Below, piece after piece: positions 7,166-12,803 of a DNA stretch of 15,410 nucleotides. Under the pieces are notes generated by a model that made no database searches, was not told the origin of the DNA, and saw only the letters and a list, made by a program, of their open reading frames with translations. The stretch lies in NCBI GenBank assembly GCA_944386315.1, contig CALXAS010000013.1:1-15410 (forward strand), written 5' to 3'. This stretch comes from an uncultured Clostridia bacterium (GTDB taxonomy: Bacteria; Bacillota; Clostridia; TANB77; CAG-508). The stretch's first letter is position 1. Each line of letters begins with the position of its first letter. The position numbers and the translations under genes were made by a program.

Positions 7166-7774
7166 CTAATCTTGGTATACACCATATTTTAAAAAATATA
7201 ATTGTTTTTGATAATTTTCTCTTACTTTTTTCTTATCCTTTGCTTTAGTATAGGTAACTAAAGCCGCTTTTGTAATGGCATGTATCATTCTTACCAGTAA
7301 AGTAAATTCTTCTCTATCTTTTACCTTTAATTGTTCTAAGTTAATTAGATGATATAGTTCTTCAAATCTTTCATCTTGCCTATTCGCAAGTGGCATAGAA
7401 AATATTTTTTCTTCTCCTACTTTTATGTTCTCAAAAATTTTTCGATAAAAATCTCCATCTTTTTGTGCATGACATTCTTCTGTCATTTCATCATATATCA
7501 TCATAAAAGTCTTAAAGATATCACCTTTTGTATTCTGCAAAGTTTCCTTCATTTTTAAAAATAGCTGTTCTTTTTGATTTTTTACAATATATAAAAGTAA
7601 ATCTTCTTTACTGTTAAAATACTGATAAAAACTTCCTCTTGCAATCTCTGCTTGTTCTACAATATTTTTTATAGAAACCTTTTCTAATGGCACCCTTGTA
7701 AATTCTTTTTTAGCAGAAGCAATAATTTTTTGTTTTTTTTCTTCTGATAAATTTTCAAAAGTATCGGTTGGCAT
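7166..7774 (-). CDS. TetR-family transcriptional repressor of the ABC exporter operon (202 aa)
   Basis: The N-terminal helix-turn-helix (about 8-55) reads KKQKIIASAKKEF followed by VSIKNIVEQAEIARGSFYQYF and NSKEDLL, the standard TetR pattern. The remaining ~145 helical residues are the ligand-binding and dimerisation domain and give no ligand clue. It is first in the operon, 15 bases before the ABC genes. Two copies of a palindrome overlap its promoter, so it very likely represses itself and the exporter until an exported compound releases it. Start: AGAAGGAGGGG just before the ATG. The regulatory link is inferred from position and operator layout. Confidence 0.93.
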   Translation of the reverse strand: MPTDTFENLSEEKKQKIIASAKKEFTRVPLEKVSIKNIVEQAEIARGSFYQYFNSKEDLLLYIVKNQKEQLFLKMKETLQNTKGDIFKTFMMIYDEMTEECHAQKDGDFYRKIFENIKVGEEKIFSMPLANRQDERFEELYHLINLEQLKVKDREEFTLLVRMIHAITKAALVTYTKAKDKKKVRENYQKQLYFLKYGVYQD

Positions 7775-7806
7775 TTTCCCCTCCTTCTCTAAAGTTTATT
7801 TATTTA

Positions 7807-7821
7807 ATGACACGGTGTCAT
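7807..7821. promoter_or_regulatory. TetR operator 1, perfect palindrome
   Basis: ATGACACGGTGTCAT is a perfect inverted repeat (7+1+7) just downstream of the -10 element, over the expected start of transcription. Its spacing from operator 2 is 24 bases centre to centre. It is assigned to the adjacent TetR protein by position. Confidence 0.8.
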
Positions 7822-7823
7822 AT

Positions 7824-7852
7824 ATTATATGTGACATTGTGTCATTTGTCAA
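7824..7852 (-). promoter_or_regulatory. Consensus sigma-A promoter of tetR-ABC operon
   Basis: On the minus strand TTGACA (7847-7852) and TATAAT (7824-7829) are both perfect and separated by exactly 17 bases. Such a strong promoter fits an operon held off by a repressor. Confidence 0.9.
7831..7845. promoter_or_regulatory. TetR operator 2, between -35 and -10
   Basis: GTGACATTGTGTCAT matches operator 1 at 12 of 15 positions and is itself a near-palindrome. It fills the promoter spacer, so binding would directly exclude RNA polymerase. Confidence 0.75.
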
Positions 7853-7876
7853 CCTTTGTTTTGTGAATTTTTTGTG

Positions 7877-7919
7877 AAAAAAGAGGCACAAAAAAGAGTT
7901 TCCCCCTTTCTGCGCCTCT
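7877..7919 (-). terminator. Terminator after the 38-aa peptide gene
   Basis: On the minus strand AGAGGCGCA (7911-7919) pairs with TGTGCCTCT (7882-7890), nine pairs with one G-T, and six T follow (plus A run 7877-7882). It begins nine bases after the small gene's stop codon and isolates it from the tetR operon. Confidence 0.85.
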
Positions 7920-7928
7920 ATTGGTGTG

Positions 7929-8045
7929 TTAATCAATTTCATTATACGGTCCTGTTGTTTCCCACACACTAAGGGCTACCAACAGTCCCAAAAATGCTAC
8001 CATGGCAATGCCAAAAATTGCGGTTCCCTTAAGAATTTTCTTCAT
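7929..8045 (-). CDS. Unrecognised 38-residue membrane peptide
   Basis: The product is MKKILKGTAIFGIAMVAFLG then LLVALSVWETTGPYNEID. A lysine-bearing N-terminus, one hydrophobic segment (about 8-27) and a short acidic tail suggest a single-pass membrane peptide with its C-terminus outside, or a small signal-anchored peptide. I do not recognise the family. It is believable as a gene because AAAGGAG lies six bases before the ATG, a promoter candidate (TTGTGG, 17 bases, TATGAT) lies at 8118-8146, and a strong terminator follows. It sits alone between the metallo-hydrolase gene and the tetR operon. There is no obvious terminator between it and the hydrolase gene, so it could also receive read-through transcription from that unit. 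Confidence 0.7.
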   Translation of the reverse strand: MKKILKGTAIFGIAMVAFLGLLVALSVWETTGPYNEID

Positions 8046-8117
8046 ACTTGTCTCCTTTCTAAAAGACATCTAATCTAGGGGTTATCAGTTACTTTTGCAC
8101 TTGGCAAACTTACATAT

Positions 8118-8146
8118 ATCATACTACTTTTTAGCAAATACCACAA
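8118..8146 (-). promoter_or_regulatory. Candidate promoter of the 38-aa peptide gene
   Basis: TTGTGG (8141-8146) and TATGAT (8118-8123) are 17 bases apart on the minus strand, about 70 bases before the start codon. The -35 lies inside an AGCAAAT/ATTTGCT inverted repeat (8133-8139 and 8160-8166), which might be an operator. Confidence 0.45.
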
Positions 8147-8165
8147 CCATTTTCCTTAAATTTGC

Positions 8166-9083
8166 TTATTTTTCTGTAGTTATCGTATTTTCTTTTCCAT
8201 CACTTGTTAACAGTATCGTTCCTACTTCGTCTGTTCTATATACTTTGCAGCCTATATTAGAAAGTTTATTTAAGGTTGTTTGTGCAGGATGCTCATAAGA
8301 ATTTCCTTCTCCCACACTAATCATCGCTATTTGTGGCTTTATTTGTTCTAAAAAACTTTCTGAAGAACTTGTATCAGATCCATGATGTGCTACTTTTAGT
8401 ACATTGGTTTGAGGCCAAGTACGTGCTTCTTCATTCTCTGTTTCACTATCTCCCATAAAAAGGAAGCTTTGTTCTCCAAAGGTCGTTCTAATCACAATAG
8501 AAGATAAATTTAGATTATTCTTTTCTTCTGCTGTCCCTTGTCCACATTGCATTACCTCACAACTCGCCTTGCCTACTACAAAAGTACTTCCTACTTCTGG
8601 TGCTGTTACGCTCAAATTCTTTTCTTGCAAAGCATCTAGTACATCTTCAAATGTTTTGGTATTAGTTTGTACTTTAGGCATATATACATTTTCTATTTCA
8701 AAATTTTCTATAATATCATCTAATCCTCCAATATGATCCTCATGTGGATGCGTTCCTATTACATAATTTAAAGTTGTAATACCTAATCCTTTTATTTTTT
8801 CTACTAGCATATCTCCATCTTCATTATTTCCGGCATCAATGAGCATTGTCTCACCATCACTAATAAGCAATATACTATCTGCTTGTCCTACATCAAAAAA
8901 ATATATCTGTAATTGATCATTTGCTTCTAAGGGAATGCTATTATTTACTGTTTTTTCTGCTGTTACAGTATTTTCTTGATTTTGCAAAACTTCCGACCCC
9001 AAATAGCCTCCACCTACTATACAGGCAGCTACAATGAGCCCTATAATACTTTTGATAAATTTACTTTGTTTTCTCCTACTCAT
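8166..9083 (-). CDS. Membrane-anchored ComEC-like metallo-beta-lactamase-fold hydrolase (305 aa)
   Basis: An N-terminal anchor or signal (hydrophobic about 11-28, after MSRRKQSK) leads to a metallo-beta-lactamase domain outside the membrane. Motifs are FDVGQADS (63-70), metal-binding THPHEDH (111-117), GDSE (211-214), AHHGSD (232-237) and EHP (264-266). These match the soluble domain at the C-terminus of ComEC and its stand-alone relatives, which are thought to be metal-dependent nucleases or phosphodiesterases. No ComEC channel helices are present, so it is not the DNA-uptake channel itself. It follows the DUF3006 gene by 25 bases, a common pairing for this group, and AGGGGGGA precedes its ATG. 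Substrate is unknown. Confidence 0.9.
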   Translation of the reverse strand: MSRRKQSKFIKSIIGLIVAACIVGGGYLGSEVLQNQENTVTAEKTVNNSIPLEANDQLQIYFFDVGQADSILLISDGETMLIDAGNNEDGDMLVEKIKGLGITTLNYVIGTHPHEDHIGGLDDIIENFEIENVYMPKVQTNTKTFEDVLDALQEKNLSVTAPEVGSTFVVGKASCEVMQCGQGTAEEKNNLNLSSIVIRTTFGEQSFLFMGDSETENEEARTWPQTNVLKVAHHGSDTSSSESFLEQIKPQIAMISVGEGNSYEHPAQTTLNKLSNIGCKVYRTDEVGTILLTSDGKENTITTEK

Positions 9084-9108
9084 TTGTTTGTCCCCCCTAT
9101 TCTATTAA

Positions 9109-9426
9109 CTAGTTATTCCATAAATTGTCCATTTTTTGCCTAATGTGTTCTTCTATTTCTTTCTGTGTTTCTTTATCTAACACATATTTTTCATTTTCTT
9201 GTTTTAAAACACTACCTTCTTTTGCCCCTTCTGGTAATTGTTCTTTTGCAATTTCTTTCTTCTTTCCTGTATTTCTTTCTTCACATATAGCTATATTTCC
9301 TTCCATTCTATCGATTACCCATTTTTCGTTCATCTTTTCCAACCTTTCTGTAATTTGTTCTATAAAATGTCCTATATCTACTTGTTTTATTTCTTGCACT
9401 ATCTTTTCTAAGCCATCTAGTAACAT
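9109..9426 (-). CDS. DUF3006-domain protein (105 aa)
   Basis: An N-terminal helical stretch (about 1-33) precedes a DUF3006-like core: WVIDRMEGNIAICEE (36-50), LPEGAKEGSVL (64-74), then an acidic helix ending MDNLWNN. The core is predicted to be a small beta-barrel-like fold, and its function is not established. Members are often encoded beside ComEC-like metallo-hydrolases, as here, so a shared pathway is likely. The N-terminal extension is longer than usual for this family. The start is supported by GGAGGTG four or five bases before the ATG. It is the first gene of a two-gene unit and is cytoplasmic, with no signal peptide visible. Confidence 0.8.
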   Translation of the reverse strand: MLLDGLEKIVQEIKQVDIGHFIEQITERLEKMNEKWVIDRMEGNIAICEERNTGKKKEIAKEQLPEGAKEGSVLKQENEKYVLDKETQKEIEEHIRQKMDNLWNN

Positions 9427-9609
9427 TTTTCACCTCCATTATATCAGTCTTTTTTTATTTTGCATACTTTTTTATGGGAAATATAAAAGAATAAATCATA
9501 AAATATGAGATAAAAGTATTTTTAGTTTACTATAATTTTTTCAAGATTGCAAGAAAAATCGTACGCAAATTTTCGACAAAAATGTACGATAAGTGGTGCA
9601 AAGGTCATT
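9427..9609. other. Intergenic region upstream of the DUF3006-hydrolase unit
   Basis: No coding sequence was found. It holds a weak minus-strand promoter candidate, TTGCAA (9547-9552), 17 bases, TAAACT (9524-9529). Just upstream lie the inverted repeat ATCGTAC/GTACGAT and a Spo0A-box-like heptamer (see next entry). A TATAAT on the minus strand at 9438-9443 touches the ribosome site and is probably not a -10. Confidence 0.4.
9558..9590. promoter_or_regulatory. Inverted repeat centred on a Spo0A-box-like heptamer
   Basis: ATCGTAC (9558-9564) and GTACGAT (9584-9590) are perfect inverted arms. TGTCGAA lies on the minus strand at 9572-9578, within one base of their centre. The element sits just upstream of the -35 candidate of the DUF3006 operon. 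A lone heptamer can occur by chance in a window of this size; the symmetry is what makes it notable. Confidence 0.35.
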
Positions 9610-9648
9610 ATGATTGAAAAAGAGGCTTAAAAGGCCTCTTTTTAATCA
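9610..9648 (-). terminator. Terminator of the ABC-2 transporter operon (bidirectional)
   Basis: AAAAAGAGGC (9617-9626) pairs perfectly with GCCTCTTTTT (9634-9643). The stem extends outward through ATGATT/AATCAT with one bulged G, for about 16 pairs. It overlaps the TAA of the permease gene (9642-9644) and can work in both directions. No plus-strand gene is nearby. Confidence 0.85.
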
Positions 9649-10883
9649 TTTTTATTCTTGTAAATTCTAAACAAATCTTTTATATTCATTCTATTTCCAT
9701 AATTTAATATAGCAGAAGAATAGATTTTAATAGATATTTTAGCTACTATCAATATCGTAATGACCAAAATTGCTAAAGAAAGCAATATTTCTCCTGTTGT
9801 AGCCAATCCCATCATCACTCTAAATGGCATACAAAATGGTGAAGAAATCGGTACTATCGCTGCTATTTGGTTTAAGCTACTTGTTGGATTCATCATAGTA
9901 AAATAAGATAGATAAAATCCAATTACTGCTAAAATAGCTACTGGTCCATTTGCAGATTGTACATCTTCTGGTTTTGCTACTGTAGAACCTGTTAAAGCGT
10001 ATAATAGGGCAAATAAAGAGTATCCCAATATATAATAAACAATCGTTACAATAGCTAAGGTTGGTGTAAAATTAATGGAGCCTAAAACTGCATCAATCAT
10101 AGCAGGGTCTAAGAATAATTTTGCACAAATTAATGCCACTACAACTGTCACAATAGTTTGCATCACCCCAGCAAGACCAATTCCTAATGTTTTTCCTAAT
10201 ACAATGGTTCGTGGTGAAGTAGATGTAACTAATGTTTCTATAATTTTCGATGTTTTTTCTGTTGTAATAGAAGAGGATACTTGGTAAGCAAAGAAATAGA
10301 TAGCATAGAATAATACAATGGATAACATCATCATAGGGAATATATTTTCAGCCGATTCATTTTCTTCTACTGCTGTTAAATCTACTTCAAACGGCATATT
10401 AATGACTGCTATTTGCTCTGGTGCAATTCCTAAATCTTCTATTTGCTTATTTTGATAAGCTAATTGTAATAAACTTACTAATTCTTGTGGAAGTGATGTT
10501 GCAAGACTTTGTGATTCTACTACATATTGTATAGAAATAGCCTCATCTTGCTTTGTAATATATAGTGCTTCTTCTATTTCTCCTTTTTCAATTTTTTCTT
10601 TTACTGTATCTAAATCCCACTTTTCTGTAACTATTTCTACGTTATAATCCGGATTATTTTCAAATGTTTTTTCTAAACTGTCTCCATATATATTGTCATA
10701 ATCAATAATTGTTGTTTTTGTTGTTCCGAAATTTTCATCTCCACCTGAAAATTGTTCCAACACTCTTGGAATATTAAATCCTATGATAATAATCAATAAA
10801 ATAATGATATTGGAAATGATAAAGGATTTTCTTTTTACTAAATCTTGAAATGTAAAGGATGCTACTGTCCATAAATCTTTCAT
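9642..10883 (-). CDS. ABC-2 type permease, NatB/YhaP-like (413 aa)
   Basis: This is the membrane subunit of an ABC-2 exporter partnered with the ATPase encoded just upstream. Topology fits the NatB-like type: one N-terminal helix (about 21-40), a long extracytoplasmic domain (to about 178), then several helices. The conserved cytoplasmic stretch SSSITTEKTSKIIETLVTS lies after the second helix. Relatives are annotated as sodium-efflux NatB, but the substrate cannot be read from the sequence. A GTG at 10890-10892 in the same frame would overlap the ATPase gene by eight bases, but AAAGGTGG (10893-10900) almost touches it. That site is nine bases from the ATG at 10881-10883, so the ATG is preferred. 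The gap to the ATPase stop is then one base, implying coupled translation. Confidence 0.9.
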   Translation of the reverse strand: MKDLWTVASFTFQDLVKRKSFIISNIIILLIIIIGFNIPRVLEQFSGGDENFGTTKTTIIDYDNIYGDSLEKTFENNPDYNVEIVTEKWDLDTVKEKIEKGEIEEALYITKQDEAISIQYVVESQSLATSLPQELVSLLQLAYQNKQIEDLGIAPEQIAVINMPFEVDLTAVEENESAENIFPMMMLSIVLFYAIYFFAYQVSSSITTEKTSKIIETLVTSTSPRTIVLGKTLGIGLAGVMQTIVTVVVALICAKLFLDPAMIDAVLGSINFTPTLAIVTIVYYILGYSLFALLYALTGSTVAKPEDVQSANGPVAILAVIGFYLSYFTMMNPTSSLNQIAAIVPISSPFCMPFRVMMGLATTGEILLSLAILVITILIVAKISIKIYSSAILNYGNRMNIKDLFRIYKNKND

Positions 10884-10884
10884 A

Positions 10885-11775
10885 CTACTCACCCACCTTT
10901 TCTATAAAGATATCATGTAGACTTGGTTTCATAATTTCAAACTTATTTACCTCTACTTGTTTTTGCGCTAACAATTCAAATAAGGTATAACCCTGTTTTT
11001 CTTCTTGTATCTCTATTTCATATTCATTATCTTTTTCCCATAATATTTTTAAATTTATCGACTCTATATCCTCTTTTACATCTTGATTTGTAGAAAGATA
11101 AATTTTATTAGCATTATAAGTATCTTTAATCTGTTTTAAATTTCCTTGTAATACCGTCTTTCCTCTATTTAAGATTAGAATATCTTTACAAAATTCTTCT
11201 ACTACACTCATTTGATGAGCAGAAAAAATAATATATTTCCCATCTTGTACTAGTTCTACAATTGCATTTCTTAATATTTCTGTATTTACTGGATCTAAAC
11301 CGCTAAACGGTTCATCTAATACAACTAATTCTGGATTATGTACAACTGCTGTAATAAATTGTACTTTCTGCTGATTTCCTTTTGATAATTTTTCTGCTGT
11401 CATTCCTGTATATTCTTCCAATTCTAGTTTTTTCATCCAATAACCAATTGCTTTTCTCGCTTCTGGTTCTTTCATTCCTTTTAGTTTTGCAAAATATAGC
11501 AATTGTGTAATAATATCTACTTTAGGATATAATCCTCTTTCTTCTGGTAAATAACCAAAATTAACATGTTTTCTTTCTACTTCTCTTCCATTCCATGTAA
11601 TTTCACCACTATCTTTCTTTAAAATGCCTAATAGCATTCTAATTGTGGTAGTTTTGCCAGCACCATTGGTTCCTAAAAGACCAAATACGCCTGGTTTATC
11701 CATGCTAAAGCTAATATTATCTACTACTTTTTTATCGCCATAACTTTTGCTTACATTTTTTATTAATAAGCCCAT
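10885..11775 (-). CDS. ABC transporter ATP-binding protein, NatA/YhaQ-like (296 aa)
   Basis: A single cytoplasmic nucleotide-binding domain powers the permease encoded one base downstream. Motifs are Walker A GTNGAGKT (35-42), signature LSKGNQQK (130-137), Walker B VVLDEP with Glu155, and H-loop His187 in SAHQMS. The Q-loop region reads GYLPEERGLY. LSKGNQQK and LPEERGLY are both typical of the NatA-like branch. A C-terminal region of about 85 residues (DUF4162-like) ends with SLHDIFIEKVGE, also typical. GAAGGGAG lies upstream of the ATG, and a good promoter sits 37 bases before it. The pair likely exports ions, peptides or lipids; sodium is only the annotation of relatives. Confidence 0.93.
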   Translation of the reverse strand: MGLLIKNVSKSYGDKKVVDNISFSMDKPGVFGLLGTNGAGKTTTIRMLLGILKKDSGEITWNGREVERKHVNFGYLPEERGLYPKVDIITQLLYFAKLKGMKEPEARKAIGYWMKKLELEEYTGMTAEKLSKGNQQKVQFITAVVHNPELVVLDEPFSGLDPVNTEILRNAIVELVQDGKYIIFSAHQMSVVEEFCKDILILNRGKTVLQGNLKQIKDTYNANKIYLSTNQDVKEDIESINLKILWEKDNEYEIEIQEEKQGYTLFELLAQKQVEVNKFEIMKPSLHDIFIEKVGE

Positions 11776-11811
11776 TTTTTCTTATTCTCCCTTCTAGTTT
11801 TCTCGGTTTTT

Positions 11812-11840
11812 ATTATAGCATCTGCACCTATTCTATACAA
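11812..11840 (-). promoter_or_regulatory. Promoter of the NatA/NatB-like operon
   Basis: TTGTAT (11835-11840) and TATAAT (11812-11817) lie 17 bases apart on the minus strand, with an extended -10 TG one base before TATAAT. No operator-like symmetry was seen. Confidence 0.8.
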
Positions 11841-11878
11841 TAGTTTTTCCTTAAAATTTTATAAAAAGGTTACGTAAG

Positions 11879-11918
11879 AAAAAAAGACATACGTCTTTTT
11901 GATAACGTATGCCTTTTT
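11879..11918 (-). terminator. Terminator of the glucosaminidase-like gene (bidirectional)
   Basis: AAAAAGACATACG (11881-11893) pairs with CGTATGCCTTTTT (11906-11918), 13 pairs including one wobble, around a 12-base loop. A T run of seven follows on the minus strand (plus A run 11879-11885). It lies just after the stop at 11922-11924. Confidence 0.88.
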
Positions 11919-11921
11919 CTA

Positions 11922-12713
11922 TTAATCTACAATTTGTTTCATACAACCATATACTAAATTTACCCATGTAGAAGAGTTTGGACAGAACTTTTTCTTTACT
12001 GCTGATAATGTTTTTCCAGAGTAATAAGAACCTCCTGGTGTTAAGTATTTATTATGCAATAATTTAGCTGCTGCCTCTAATCCTTCTGCTGGTGAACTAT
12101 ATTGTATCAATTTTCCTTTTGACATCATACTAATATAGTTACACTTACTTCTATGTCCTGATGAAATTTTCCAACCTGATTCTGCTGCAATTAATCCACA
12201 GAAGAACACCTCATTAATTTGGTATTTTTCACATAGGTCATAGATAGTATCGCTATGATTGTAAAAGAAGTCTGTTGTATCTGGTTTTAAATTTTTCATT
12301 AATGTTTTAAAATCTTCTTTAGAAACGCCACATCTTACAGTTAAATCCATATTTTTAGAAATAGTAATTTCGTCAATAGATTTATAGATTGTTTTTGGTT
12401 CTTCTACTATTTCTTGCTCTGTGGTCTCTGCTGTTTGTTCTTCTTCCACATTTTCCTGCGTTTTACTTTCTTCTATACTAGTTCTTCCTTCTGACGATCT
12501 CGTTGTTAACTCTACATTTCTTTGATAACTTGCATCCCCTACTACGATTTCTTCTTGTGTATTTTCTGCTTCATTTTCTTCTTGTATTTGTGCTGTCTGC
12601 TCCTCTGTTTTTACAACTTGAATAAATTGTGAGCTAGTGCCTACAATCATAAAAAGCAATACGATAACAATACTTTCTTTGATTTTCAGCGCACATTTAC
12701 TATCTTTTTTCAT
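11922..12713 (-). CDS. Membrane-anchored glucosaminidase-domain protein (263 aa)
   Basis: It probably cleaves the glycan strands of peptidoglycan. A short basic N-terminus and one hydrophobic segment (about 12-28) are followed by an acidic Glu/Gln/Thr-rich linker (about 35-110). The C-terminal lysozyme-like domain (about 145-263) carries FFCGLIAAESGW with the likely catalytic Glu178, then CNYISMM, SSPAEGLEAAAKLLHNKYL and a closing WVNLVYGCMKQI. This pattern fits the glucosaminidase family (endo-beta-N-acetylglucosaminidase). A longer reading from a GTG at 12747-12749 exists. It would start about as close to the promoter as the predicted transcript end and has no ribosome site, so the ATG at 12711-12713 is chosen, although its nearest GAAGG is unusually far (15 bases). 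Three cysteines in the domain might form a disulfide. Confidence 0.82.
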   Translation of the reverse strand: MKKDSKCALKIKESIVIVLLFMIVGTSSQFIQVVKTEEQTAQIQEENEAENTQEEIVVGDASYQRNVELTTRSSEGRTSIEESKTQENVEEEQTAETTEQEIVEEPKTIYKSIDEITISKNMDLTVRCGVSKEDFKTLMKNLKPDTTDFFYNHSDTIYDLCEKYQINEVFFCGLIAAESGWKISSGHRSKCNYISMMSKGKLIQYSSPAEGLEAAAKLLHNKYLTPGGSYYSGKTLSAVKKKFCPNSSTWVNLVYGCMKQIVD

Positions 12714-12761
12714 TTTTAATTCTACATCCCTTCTGGCGGCCTTTTGCACGCCACGTTTTCT

Positions 12762-12790
12762 ATTATACCATAGCTTTACATTTCTGTCAA
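12762..12790 (-). promoter_or_regulatory. Consensus promoter of the glucosaminidase-like gene
   Basis: On the minus strand TTGACA (12785-12790) and TATAAT (12762-12767) are both perfect, 17 bases apart. The promoter lies in the gap after the P-type ATPase stop; no operator symmetry was noticed. The short leader contains GGCG/CGCC arms that could fold. Confidence 0.9.
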
Positions 12791-12803
12791 ATTTGGGATG
12801 TTT

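Noticed and set aside
8133..8166. AGCAAAT/ATTTGCT inverted repeat as terminator of the metallo-hydrolase gene
   Set aside because: The stem is only seven bases with a 20-base loop and no T run follows on the minus strand.
9438..9443. TATAAT on the minus strand as the -10 of the DUF3006 operon
   Set aside because: It touches the GGAGGTG ribosome site, so transcription would start inside or after it.
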